Of a DNA stretch of 41,803 bases, positions 24,391 through 32,602 are shown in pieces. This DNA comes from DATDAW01 sp036524675 (GTDB taxonomy: Bacteria; Verrucomicrobiota; Verrucomicrobiia; Chthoniobacterales; DASVRZ01). A model generated the notes under the pieces. The model did no database searches, was not told the origin of the DNA, and saw only the letters and a program-made list of their open reading frames with translations. Both the position numbers and the translations under genes were made by a program. The stretch is from contig DATDBU010000045.1 in NCBI GenBank assembly GCA_036524675.1, positions 1 through 41,803 on the forward strand, given 5' to 3'. How positions within the stretch are numbered: the stretch's first letter is position 1; every line of letters begins with the position of its first letter.

Positions 24391-25368
24391 CTACTGCCTG
24401 GCAGGAGGCTCGTTCCGAAGCTTTTTCACGTGTAGATGCTCCGCATCGATCGGTTCGGATTCCGCGGGGGATGCGCCGCGTTCCTTGTCGCGCTGGGCGA
24501 TCGTTTTCACACCGGCAAGGGTGGAGGTAGCAGCAAGGCTTGCGCGCTCCTCATCGTAAAGATCGAACCACGGCATCCCAGCGTCGGCGTAGGCGGCAGC
24601 ATCGACGGGCGTCGTGGGTGGCTCGAAGCCGGTGACTTCACGGAATTGTGCGCTGTTCAGCAGGTGAACGGTGACGCGTCCAAAATTATCGGGATCCCAG
24701 ACCTCAATCCCATGCCGGTCATGATAGATCTTTTGTTTCATTGTCCCTCCCGCACCGATGCCCATCTGCAGGCCGGCGGCCGCTCGCGGCGGACCTTTCG
24801 GTTCAGGAGGTGGTTCGTCAGGAAAAATACCTGGCTTCGGCTCATATACGGTCAGTTCGATCGCGCCACGGTGCTCCTCGCCTGTGACCGCCGCCTCCAC
24901 GGTGTATCCAAGCTGCAACGGCATCGCAACGAACTGCCGCACCGAGCCGGTGCCCGCTACAATGCCGTCAAGCCACGGCTGGTCAGGGCACACGAGATAG
25001 TTTTGAGGCTCCGACCGCAATGGTTGGTCACCGGTTTCACCCGTCAGCGCGTTGACTCCGCCGATGCGCACTTGGACCGCGTTCGGCTTCCAGCGCGCCC
25101 CATGAAAACCTAACCAAAGCGCCTCGCGTTGATAGAGCGGAATGAAAGCGTCGCTTTTCGACCATTCCGGTGGCAACCGTTCCGCAGCCTCCGCCACCGT
25201 AAAAATAGGGAAAATACCGAGGCCGGGCGGCAGCGGATAAATCTGTCCATCGTCAGGAATACGCAACGTGCGCTGGAAGGAAACGGCGAACCGCAGTCCG
25301 ACGCGAATTGCCTGCCGCTGGATGTTGACCTCGATCATGGCGCCGAGTTGATCCGCCGAAACCGCCAA
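24391..25368 (-). CDS. Unidentified 325-residue protein
   Basis: I do not recognise the family with confidence. The protein starts MAVSADQLGAMIEVNIQRQA and contains a conserved-looking N-terminal block (RIPDDGQIYPLPPGLGIFPI), a middle block (WLGFHGARWKPNAVQVRIGG and TGETGDQPLRSEPQNYLVCP), a Pro-rich linker near residue 190 (PDEPPPEPKGPPRAAAG) and a C-terminal block (WDPDNFGRVTVHLLNSAQF). No signal peptide or transmembrane helix is apparent, so it is probably cytosolic or non-classically exported. The residue pattern looks like a structured enzyme or toxin-like protein rather than a spurious frame. It lies 98 bp upstream of the metalloprotease gene on the same strand and may be functionally paired with it. 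Confidence 0.75.
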   Translation of the reverse strand: MAVSADQLGAMIEVNIQRQAIRVGLRFAVSFQRTLRIPDDGQIYPLPPGLGIFPIFTVAEAAERLPPEWSKSDAFIPLYQREALWLGFHGARWKPNAVQVRIGGVNALTGETGDQPLRSEPQNYLVCPDQPWLDGIVAGTGSVRQFVAMPLQLGYTVEAAVTGEEHRGAIELTVYEPKPGIFPDEPPPEPKGPPRAAAGLQMGIGAGGTMKQKIYHDRHGIEVWDPDNFGRVTVHLLNSAQFREVTGFEPPTTPVDAAAYADAGMPWFDLYDEERASLAATSTLAGVKTIAQRDKERGASPAESEPIDAEHLHVKKLRNEPPARQ

Positions 25369-25474
25369 ATTTGGCGAGGCCTGAAGTTAGCGTTGCCGCC
25401 AGGTCAAGTCAAACTCTCAGCACGTTGTGTTGATGAAACTCAAAACGGTATCGCGGTGTCTGAGAAAATAGTGT

Positions 25475-26344
25475 CTAAAATCCACTGCGGCGATAGGCAG
25501 CTGGTGGCAGACCGACGCGGGTGCGGAAGGCTTTGCCCAAATAGTTAACGTCTGGAAAACCGCATTGGGAGGCGATTTCCTTGAGCGGCAATGAAGTGCT
25601 TCGCAACAGACGGGCCGCTTCTTTCAAACGCAGATCGAGCACCCATGCCGCGGGGCTGGTGCCGAATTGCTGGGTAAACAAACGGCTGAAATGGAACCGC
25701 GATAATCCGGCGGCTTCGGCTAGCGCATCGACGGTCGGCGGACTGGCGAGATTTTGCTCCGCCAGCTTCTGGGCGCGTTTCAAAGCGGGCAGCGCTGCTT
25801 CCGCAGAAACGGGCCGTCGAACTTCTGCCGCAAGGTGGGCGATGAGTTCATAGGCCAGGCTCGAAGCCACGAACGCGTTTGGAATCGTGTTTTCGAGGCC
25901 TGCTTTCACAATTCTTGCGGCGCATCGAATGGCGGGCGCATCGGGCGGCAGTGGGAATCGCGGCCCCAGGCCTTTCTCGATGAATTTCCAAAATCGCATC
26001 ACTTCGCGGCCGTGCAGGGAGACGAAGATAAACTTCCATTCGTGGCTTTTCGCCGGCAGCCAGTAACGATTGTCATCAGGAAAGTGCACCGCCATGGCGT
26101 CACCCGGTTTGAGGGCCCATTCCTTGGTTCCAACACGGAGGCGACCTTCGCCCGCGAGCGTATATTGAAAGGCGGCAAACTCGATGCGCCCTCGCTGCAA
26201 TCCGGTCCAGTCATAGTCGGACGATGTTTCGCGGCTATATCCAACGGCGCCAAGCATGGCGTAAAGAGGAATGATACGGCCCGGAAAAAGGGGGACACGC
26301 TGGCCGTATTCAAGGTTTTGCAGTTGAGGAAGTTCTGGCAGCAC
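25475..26344 (-). CDS. AraC-family transcriptional regulator
   Basis: A 289-residue AraC/XylS regulator. The N-terminal part (about 1-160, with EFAAFQYTLAGEGRLRVGTK and LKPGDAMAVHFPDDNRYWLP) is a cupin-like ligand-binding domain. The C-terminal 100 residues hold two helix-turn-helix units: VDALAEAAGLSRFHFSRLFT and LKEIASQCGFPDVNYLGKAF, ending RTRVGLPPAAYRRS. It is divergent from the sugar ABC/GH36 operon and is the obvious candidate for its inducer-responsive activator, probably sensing a galactoside (inference). Length is typical. It starts at ATG 26344. Confidence 0.93.
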   Translation of the reverse strand: MLPELPQLQNLEYGQRVPLFPGRIIPLYAMLGAVGYSRETSSDYDWTGLQRGRIEFAAFQYTLAGEGRLRVGTKEWALKPGDAMAVHFPDDNRYWLPAKSHEWKFIFVSLHGREVMRFWKFIEKGLGPRFPLPPDAPAIRCAARIVKAGLENTIPNAFVASSLAYELIAHLAAEVRRPVSAEAALPALKRAQKLAEQNLASPPTVDALAEAAGLSRFHFSRLFTQQFGTSPAAWVLDLRLKEAARLLRSTSLPLKEIASQCGFPDVNYLGKAFRTRVGLPPAAYRRSGF

Positions 26345-26629
26345 AAAAAGACAGAAAAACGCACAAACCTCCCGTAGTCAGCTAAAAAATGAGCCGCTAA
26401 TTTGCACCCGTTCTCCTTCCGGAAACCTTCGAAATGAATATGCCCCCCAGAATATTTGTCATCAAAGCCCATTGGACCGATTTCACGCGTTATGCGGCTA
26501 TCTATCTTTCCAGGCTTCTGAAGTCTCAGACCGTTAAGCTGCTGTTTCCGGATACTAACGCGTATAACCCTGCGATCGAGACGGTCTCCTGCCGTCGCAA
26601 GAACACCTGAACCCCAACCCTGAAACGTT
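26345..26629. promoter_or_regulatory. Divergent control region of araC-type gene and sugar operon
   Basis: This 285-bp gap separates the regulator from the transporter operon. A TATAAC (26563-26568) is a good -10 match for the plus-strand operon and would give a leader of about 55 nt; no good -35 sits 16-18 bp upstream, as expected if AraC activates transcription. No clear operator half-sites could be identified. A 58-codon frame at 26434-26610 is probably not a gene. Confidence 0.35.
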
Positions 26630-27574
26630 ATGGCCACGACGACCGTTCCTAATCAAGAAATTCCTGTGCAGGTCACTGCCCCCCCAAAAATCCGAAAGCG
26701 CAGTTTCGTGCGCGGGGAGACCATTTGGGGTTGGATTTTCATCCTGCCAGCACTCGTCGGTTTCATCGCCTTCTATTTGTTGCCGACGGTCCGGGCGTTC
26801 CAAATCGGTATGACGAATTGGAACCTTCTTGGTGCGGCAAAGTACGTTGGGTTCGCCAACTATCAGAAGCTTTTTCAGGACGAGAAGTTCTGGAAATCCA
26901 TGTGGGTCACCCTTCTATACGTGATTTACAATATTCCAGCGCAAACCATCCTCTCCCTCTTGCTTGCGGTGTTGCTGGATCGATTCACGAAATCGGTTTT
27001 CGTCCGCACGATCATGCTCGTGCCATACCTGATTTCGAACGTCATCGTCGCCATGATCTGGCTCTGGATGCTGGACCCCATTCTTGGTGTCGCGAACTTC
27101 ATGCTGGATGCGATCGGTCTTGGCAAACACGCGTTTTTTAGTGACACGCTCACGGCTCTTCCAGCGATTGCGGCGGTCAACACCTGGCGCCATATGGGTT
27201 TCACAGCGCTGCTGTTTTACACGGGTTTGACGACGATTCCGCGGTATCTCTACGAATCCGCCCGGATCGAAGGCGCGTCGGAATGGCGAATTTTCCGCTC
27301 GGTCACACTTCCGCTGCTGCGGCCTACGATGGTCTTCGTGCTCGTAACGTCCGTGATCGGTTCATTCCAGATTTTTGACACCATCGCCGTCACCACCCAG
27401 GGAGGACCGGCGAATTCTACACGAACCATCGTCTGGTACATCTACCAAACCGCATTCAGCAACATGCGCATGGGCTATGCCTCGGCCATGTCGTGTGTGC
27501 TCTTCCTTGGCCTCGTGCTTGTGACTCTGTTGCAAATGCGCTTGATGCGCTCCGGCGAAACCGACCTCCAATAA
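26630..27574 (+). CDS. Sugar ABC transporter permease, MalF/UgpA type
   Basis: A 314-residue inner-membrane subunit of a CUT1 carbohydrate importer. After a hydrophilic N-terminal tail (about 30 residues) there are six transmembrane helices (for example GWIFILPALVGFIAFYLLP near 36-54). The EAA loop for ATPase docking is ESARIEGASEWRIFRSVTLP (about 207-226). It starts at ATG 26630, the first gene of a plus-strand operon with the partner permease 19 bp downstream, the binding protein and a GH36 enzyme. No ATPase gene is present, so a shared ATPase of the MsmX/UgpC type is presumably encoded elsewhere. Confidence 0.94.
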   Translation: MATTTVPNQEIPVQVTAPPKIRKRSFVRGETIWGWIFILPALVGFIAFYLLPTVRAFQIGMTNWNLLGAAKYVGFANYQKLFQDEKFWKSMWVTLLYVIYNIPAQTILSLLLAVLLDRFTKSVFVRTIMLVPYLISNVIVAMIWLWMLDPILGVANFMLDAIGLGKHAFFSDTLTALPAIAAVNTWRHMGFTALLFYTGLTTIPRYLYESARIEGASEWRIFRSVTLPLLRPTMVFVLVTSVIGSFQIFDTIAVTTQGGPANSTRTIVWYIYQTAFSNMRMGYASAMSCVLFLGLVLVTLLQMRLMRSGETDLQ

Positions 27575-27593
27575 TAAACCTGCGTTTACTCCT

Positions 27594-28484
27594 ATGACTA
27601 CGACAGATTCCCGTTTTTCCACCGGTAAATTGCTCGGCTACGGCGCCTTGCTCATTTTCATCATCGTCTCGCTCGCTCCCGTCTGGATCGCCGTAAAGAC
27701 CTCGCTCACGGGCGCTGCCGCGCTGTTATCCTCCTCGGCAGATGTGCTCCCAAGTGGCACCACGCTGTTCAATTTTCAGCGGATTCTCGGTCTGGCAGAT
27801 CCCGGCGATCCGCGCCTCGGGCAGACCGGCCTCGGCAATATCGACTTCCTGCACGCTTTGCTTAACAGCACGATTTTCACGGCAATGGTCGTCATCCCGC
27901 AGATCTTTTTCAGCGCACTCGCGGCGTACGCCTTTGCCCGGTTGCAGTTTCCGGGGAAAAACGCCGTGTTCTTCCTATTCATCGCCGCGACGATGGTCCC
28001 TGCGGGCATGTTGTTTATCCCGAACTTCATCCTTATCCGCCAGCTTGGCTGGCTGAATACCTTCCAGGGAATGGCCGCGCCGTTTATGCTCATGACGCCG
28101 TTTGCGGTTTTCTACCTGCGGCAAATGTTTCTCAGCACGCCGAAAGACGTCGAGGAGGCGGCGTTCATCGACGGTGCGTCGTTGTTGCGGATTTTCGTCC
28201 AAATTATCCTGCCAATGCATAAACCGGCGCTCGCGACTCTCACCATCCTCACGACGATCGCCACGTGGAACGAATTTTTCTGGCCGTTCCTCGTGGGGCG
28301 TGAGGAGAAAGTCCGTGTCATCGCGGTGGCGATCAACACCTTTCGCACACAAGTTCCTGGTGGAGTGCCTGACTGGACCGGCCTGATGGCATGTGCGGTT
28401 TTGGGCATTATTCCGATCGCCGTGCTGCTCATCTTCTTTGGTCGGCGAATTGTCGAATCCTTCCAATTCAGTGGTGCGAAATGA
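27594..28484 (+). CDS. Sugar ABC transporter permease, MalG/UgpE type
   Basis: A 296-residue second permease of the CUT1 importer, with six transmembrane helices beginning at LLGYGALLIFIIVSLAPVWI. The EAA motif is EEAAFIDGASLLRIFVQIIL (about 189-208). It includes a roughly 45-residue periplasmic insertion between helices 1 and 2 (SSSADVLPSGTTLFNFQRIL), common in MalG-type permeases. It lies 19 bp behind the first permease and 49 bp ahead of the binding protein gene; all three should be co-transcribed. Confidence 0.94.
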   Translation: MTTTDSRFSTGKLLGYGALLIFIIVSLAPVWIAVKTSLTGAAALLSSSADVLPSGTTLFNFQRILGLADPGDPRLGQTGLGNIDFLHALLNSTIFTAMVVIPQIFFSALAAYAFARLQFPGKNAVFFLFIAATMVPAGMLFIPNFILIRQLGWLNTFQGMAAPFMLMTPFAVFYLRQMFLSTPKDVEEAAFIDGASLLRIFVQIILPMHKPALATLTILTTIATWNEFFWPFLVGREEKVRVIAVAINTFRTQVPGGVPDWTGLMACAVLGIIPIAVLLIFFGRRIVESFQFSGAK

Positions 28485-28533
28485 TCCGCTCCTAGATTTC
28501 TCCCGTCACCTAAACCCCTAACCCCGGATAACT

Positions 28534-29838
28534 ATGAAACGTCTATGCACTTTGCTGGCCGCTGCGCTGGCATTCATCCTGCCTGCGCAGGCTACAGAAA
28601 TCACTTACTGGCTTTGGGATTCCCGCCAGCAACCCGGTTACGAAGCCGCTGCGCGGAAGTTCGAAAAAGATAACCCAGGAATCACGATAAAAATCACTCA
28701 GCTGGGGTGGAACGACTATTGGACGGCCTTGAGCACCGCGTTTGTCTCCGGGACTGCCCCAGACGTTTTCACGAACCACCTGGCGCGCTACCCCGAGCAG
28801 GTGCAAAATGAACTGCTCGTTGATATCCAGCCATTTATCGAGAAGGAGAAAGTCCCGACCGATATTTATCTCGGCGAACTTTACAAACTCTGGGGCCGCG
28901 AAGGCAAACAATACGGACTTCCGAAGGACTGGGACACGATCGGCATTGTTTATAACAAGGATCTTGCCCAAAAAGCCGGCCTCGATCCCGCGAGCTTGGC
29001 TGAGATGGATTGGAACCCGAAAGACGGCGGTAACTTTGGAAAATTCCTGGCTCAGATTAGCGTCGATGAAGCCGGCAAGAATGGCCTCGATCCAGCGTTT
29101 AATTCGAAGAAAGTGGCGGTTTACGGCATGGCTTTCGACGTGCTTTCGCCGTTCGGTCAGACCGGTTGGAGCAACCTGGCGGTTGCCAACGGCTTTAAGT
29201 TTCACGACGCACCGTGGAGCACAAAGTTTTACTACGACGACCCCAAGTTGGCCGAAACGATGCAGTGGCTCGCAGATCAGAGCCTCAAGAAAGGCTTCCT
29301 GGTTCCTGCGAGAAACCTCAAGCAGGATGGGGCTGTCCTTGCGCTTTTCGCGGCTGGAAAAACTGCCAGTGGCACCATTGGCTCGTGGAGTGTCAGCTGG
29401 TGCATCGATAACTGCAAGTTCCCCGTGGGTTTCCTTCCGCTGCCAAAGGGGCCACAGGGGCGCAAGTCGATGTTCAATGGTCTCGCTGACTCGATCTGGA
29501 CCGGAAGCAAACACCAGGAGGAAGCCTGGAAATGGGTGAAATACCTTGGCTCACCCGAGGCGCAAAAGATCGTTGGCGAGCAGGGAGTCGTCTTTCCGGC
29601 CGTCAAGGAAGCCGCGGAAATTGCCGAGAAAGTCATGAGCAAAAGAGGCGCTGACGTCAGCCCATTCCTGAAGGAAGCCGTCGATCCCAACGGAACGTTC
29701 CTTTTCCCTGTGGCCGATCGCGCCGCCGAGACGGTCACAATATTTAACACGGCTGTCGACGAAATCTTCATCAGCGGCGCCCCTGCCGCGGATTCCCTGA
29801 AAAAGGCGAACGAGGAAATCAACGCATTGTTCGAGTAG
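28534..29838 (+). CDS. Sugar ABC transporter solute-binding protein
   Basis: A 434-residue periplasmic binding protein of family 1 (SBP_bac_1). The signal peptide is MKRLCTLLAAALAFILPAQA, with a cleavage site after AQA and mature TEITYWLWDS. The binding fold begins with the typical YWLWDSRQQPGYEAAARKFE and contains APDVFTNHLARYPEQVQNEL. The C-terminal part includes the GSPEAQKIVGEQGVVFPAVK segment. There is no lipobox Cys, consistent with a soluble periplasmic protein. In gene order it follows both permeases, whereas many CUT1 operons place it first. The substrate is probably an oligosaccharide of the raffinose/galactoside type, judged from the GH36 gene downstream (inference). Confidence 0.94.
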   Translation: MKRLCTLLAAALAFILPAQATEITYWLWDSRQQPGYEAAARKFEKDNPGITIKITQLGWNDYWTALSTAFVSGTAPDVFTNHLARYPEQVQNELLVDIQPFIEKEKVPTDIYLGELYKLWGREGKQYGLPKDWDTIGIVYNKDLAQKAGLDPASLAEMDWNPKDGGNFGKFLAQISVDEAGKNGLDPAFNSKKVAVYGMAFDVLSPFGQTGWSNLAVANGFKFHDAPWSTKFYYDDPKLAETMQWLADQSLKKGFLVPARNLKQDGAVLALFAAGKTASGTIGSWSVSWCIDNCKFPVGFLPLPKGPQGRKSMFNGLADSIWTGSKHQEEAWKWVKYLGSPEAQKIVGEQGVVFPAVKEAAEIAEKVMSKRGADVSPFLKEAVDPNGTFLFPVADRAAETVTIFNTAVDEIFISGAPAADSLKKANEEINALFE

Positions 29839-29870
29839 GACCTCCAAGCCCTAGGCATTCAGTCCTGGTA

Positions 29871-29895
29871 GAGGCGCGCTGGCCCAGCGCGCCTC
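29871..29895 (+). repeat. Perfect 11-bp stem hairpin between binding-protein and GH36 genes
   Basis: GAGGCGCGCTG and CAGCGCGCCTC form a perfect 11-bp stem with a 3-nt loop (GCC), 32 bp after the binding-protein stop and 33 bp before the GH36 ATG. No T-run follows, so it is not a standard intrinsic terminator. It may stabilise the upstream message or reduce read-through so that the binding protein is made in excess, or it may be a dispersed palindromic repeat. Confidence 0.6.
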
Positions 29896-29928
29896 GAGGA
29901 CTTCAACATCCAGTCTCATTAACGCGCC

Positions 29929-32004
29929 ATGACTGCCGGAAAAGCTAAAACGGAGAGGTCGACCTCTAACGCACCCTCTTACGAGATAACGGATGGCACG
30001 CTGCGCATCGCCGGAGCACCCGTCCTGGAAGGGCTTGCTCCGTCTTGGTCGGTGGTCGAGGACACAACAGGATCGGGCGTCTTCCTGCGCTCGGAGGCTA
30101 CCGATGCGGCATGCTTCCTCGAACTACCGCTTGGGCGACTTTCGGGCATGATCCGCTTCACCAGCTGTCATCGGTTCTCGCCGTTCTGGACCAAGCCGGC
30201 GAACGGCACTACGGATGCCGAGGTTCAACCCGAAACCTTGTGGCTGCTAGCGCTGAGCGATACCGGCCGGTGCACGCTGGTCGTACCGTTGCTTGATGCC
30301 ACGACGCGTTACTCGCTGCGTGGCACAGTCGGCGGGCTGGCCGTCGTAGCAGAGACTGGGGATCCGGCCGTCACCAGCGACGGCGGCGTGGTGCTTTACG
30401 TGTCCTCCGGCGGCGATCCCTATGCCCTCGCGGCCGCCGGCGCGCGGGCGGTGCAACGGCATCTTGGCACCGGTGTCCTGAGAGTGGATAAGCCAGTGCC
30501 GGACTTCGTCGATCTGTTCGGTTGGTGCACTTGGGATGCCTTTTACAAGGAGGTGTCAGCAGACAAGGTGCTGGCAGGCCTGAAAGCATTCGCCAGCGGC
30601 GGCGTTCAACCTCCGTTGCTCATTCTCGACGACGGTTGGCAAACGTGGGTCAAGGCAGCTACCGGCGAGGAGCGCTTGATGAGCCTAGCGCCCAATGAGC
30701 GCTTCGGCGGTGACCTGACGGCACTGGTGCGCGAGACCAAAGAGCGGTTTCGGGTCCAGCGCTTCCTCGTCTGGCACGCGCTCCTCGGCTATTGGGGCGG
30801 GCTTGACGAGCAGTCGTTGCCTGATTATGGCACGCGGACGGTCGCGAGAGCATTTGGCCCCGGTCTGCTCGAACAGGAGTCGCGCTGGAATACGGGTCCG
30901 TGGGGCGCGCAGGTGGGCGTGCCGTCTGCCGAGAAAATCGGGACATTCTATGACGACTATCACCGCCAGCTTGCGGCCCAGGGTGTCGACGGCGTGAAAG
31001 TGGATGTGCAGGCCATGCTCGAAGGCGTTTCGGCCGGGCAGGGCGGGCGTATGGCACTGGCAATCGCGTACCGCCGAGCGCTCGAGACCTCTGTGACGCA
31101 ACACTTCGGGGGCCGCTTGATCAACTGTATGTCGTCCACTTCGGAGTGCGCTTATCTCGCCGCCGATAGCACTTTGATGCGAACGTCGGACGATTTCTTT
31201 CCGCAACGACCCGAATCGCATGGCCTGCATTTGCACACTAATGCATTGGCTGGGATGTGGTTCGGCGAGTTCATGCAGCCCGACTGGGATATGTTCCAGT
31301 CGACGCACGAACGCGGCTCCTTCCACGCCGCAGCTCGCGCGGTTTCGGGTGGGCCGGTCTATGTGTCAGACAAGGTGGGCGCCCACGATTTCGAGCTGCT
31401 GCGCAAGGTAGTGTTGTCGGACGGCACCGTGCTGCGTGCCGATTATCCCGGCCGACCGACACTTGACTGTCTTTACGCCGACCCGACACGGGAGCCAGTG
31501 CTTTTGAAGATCTTCAATCTCAATGACGACTGCGGTGTCATCGGCCTCTTCAATGCACGCTACGGCGCGCCGGCCGGCGAACGCGTCAGTGGCGCCGTCG
31601 CCGCATCGAACGTCCCGTTGCTTCGACGCGGCAACTATGCGGCTCTCGCCCACCGTAGTGGTAACGTATGGCCGTGCGCATTCGATGATCGAACACCGAT
31701 CGATCTTGCTGAAGGCGAATGGGAACTGGTTTCTTTTGCCCCTGTTGAGAACGGATTTGCGGCGCTTGGCCTAGCCGACAAGTTCAATAGTACGCGGGCC
31801 ATCTCGTCGCGCATGTGGCAGCAGGGCGAATGTCATTTGTCTTTCCGTGACGGAGGCAGCTTTGTGGCATGGGCGGCTCATAAGCCGTCGACTGTGCTAT
31901 GCGATGATCATCCGATCGCGTTTTCGTACGACCAGGCCGGCGGCCAACTGGCCGTCACTGTCCCCGCAGGTCACCCGCACAGCCTGGTCATCCGATGGCC
32001 TTGA
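29929..32004 (+). CDS. GH36-family alpha-galactosidase / raffinose-synthase-like (Sip1) protein
   Basis: A 691-residue cytosolic protein of the Sip1/raffinose-synthase branch of GH36. The conserved blocks are all there: FGWCTWDAFYKEVSADKVLA (near 200), LLILDDGWQTWVKA (near 226), GVKVDVQAMLE with the expected nucleophile Asp359, and RTSDDFF with the acid/base Asp421-Asp422. The N-terminal 190 residues are the beta-sandwich and the last 100 a C-terminal beta domain. Family enzymes hydrolyse or transfer alpha-galactosyl units of raffinose, stachyose or galactinol. No signal peptide, so it acts on sugars imported by the transporter encoded just upstream. The start is ATG 29929. Confidence 0.9.
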   Translation: MTAGKAKTERSTSNAPSYEITDGTLRIAGAPVLEGLAPSWSVVEDTTGSGVFLRSEATDAACFLELPLGRLSGMIRFTSCHRFSPFWTKPANGTTDAEVQPETLWLLALSDTGRCTLVVPLLDATTRYSLRGTVGGLAVVAETGDPAVTSDGGVVLYVSSGGDPYALAAAGARAVQRHLGTGVLRVDKPVPDFVDLFGWCTWDAFYKEVSADKVLAGLKAFASGGVQPPLLILDDGWQTWVKAATGEERLMSLAPNERFGGDLTALVRETKERFRVQRFLVWHALLGYWGGLDEQSLPDYGTRTVARAFGPGLLEQESRWNTGPWGAQVGVPSAEKIGTFYDDYHRQLAAQGVDGVKVDVQAMLEGVSAGQGGRMALAIAYRRALETSVTQHFGGRLINCMSSTSECAYLAADSTLMRTSDDFFPQRPESHGLHLHTNALAGMWFGEFMQPDWDMFQSTHERGSFHAAARAVSGGPVYVSDKVGAHDFELLRKVVLSDGTVLRADYPGRPTLDCLYADPTREPVLLKIFNLNDDCGVIGLFNARYGAPAGERVSGAVAASNVPLLRRGNYAALAHRSGNVWPCAFDDRTPIDLAEGEWELVSFAPVENGFAALGLADKFNSTRAISSRMWQQGECHLSFRDGGSFVAWAAHKPSTVLCDDHPIAFSYDQAGGQLAVTVPAGHPHSLVIRWP

Positions 32005-32048
32005 CGGCCAAAAGTATATTGGTTCATTCCAATTGCCGCTTCCCGCTG

Positions 32049-32492
32049 CTAGACAAATCGAATCCCGTAACGGCCGCAGAGCTCGGTCAGTAGGACCATG
32101 TCCGGGGGGCCGGGAGGCCAGGTAGCCAATTCCCGGAACATTTCTTCCAAGCCTCCTGGCATCGCGAGAAATCGCATATGCGCCGGGCTGTCGCCGACGG
32201 CTTTGTAACTATGCGGGATGTCGCGCGGCGCATGGACGATATCGCCGGCTTGGCCGACAACTACCCTGTCACCTGCGAGGAATTCGACTTCGCCGTCAAT
32301 GACGAAGAAAATTTCATCCTCGCGAGTGTGGACATGAGGCGGCACGCCCATGCCTGGCGGGATAATTTGCTCGGAAAGAATGTATGCGCCGCCGGTATCG
32401 GCAGCGCCGAATTTGGCAACGGTGGGAATGCCGAGGATGTTAAACGTGGCGCCTTCGCTGGAACGGCTCAAGAGGACTTTCTGGGAGGACAT
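32049..32492 (-). CDS. Cupin-domain protein
   Basis: A 147-residue single-domain cupin. The metal-binding motif is GVPPHVHTREDEIFFVIDGE (His-x-His...Glu), and the second motif is DIVHAPRDIPHSYKAVGDSP, which supplies the last His. It starts at ATG 32492 (MSSQKVLLSRS). No signal peptide. Function is unknown; similar small cupins bind small molecules or act as isomerases or dioxygenases. It converges with the GH36 gene, with only 44 bp between the stops, and is separated from lysC by 110 bp. Confidence 0.85.
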   Translation of the reverse strand: MSSQKVLLSRSSEGATFNILGIPTVAKFGAADTGGAYILSEQIIPPGMGVPPHVHTREDEIFFVIDGEVEFLAGDRVVVGQAGDIVHAPRDIPHSYKAVGDSPAHMRFLAMPGGLEEMFRELATWPPGPPDMVLLTELCGRYGIRFV

Positions 32493-32577
32493 AATGTCCT
32501 GGATATACTAGGTCATTTATGGCCGTCCAAGCTAATCGAAGGGCGTTTTCGTTGAAACACCCCTACCAGCGCGTTAG

Positions 32578-32597
32578 GGCGGTTCGATGAAACCGCC
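32578..32597 (-). terminator. Hairpin just downstream of lysC
   Basis: GGCGGTT (32578-32584) and AACCGCC (32591-32597) pair around a 6-nt loop, six bases after the lysC stop on the minus strand. A second weaker hairpin follows at about 32540-32563 (GGGCGTTTT against GAAACACCC, with a mismatch/wobble). No T-run follows either, so termination is a guess and may need Rho. Confidence 0.35.
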
Positions 32598-32602
32598 GGT
32601 GC

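Noticed and set aside
26434..26610. 58-codon plus-strand frame between the AraC gene and the sugar operon (begins MNMPPRIFVI)
   Set aside because: It lies in a divergent promoter region, has no ribosome-binding site or recognisable motif and would occupy the operon's expected promoter. Comparison with related genomes would settle it.
25999..26637. 212-residue minus-strand frame upstream of and overlapping the AraC gene
   Set aside because: Part of it covers the AraC N-terminus in another frame and the rest is intergenic; no motif or start signal supports it.
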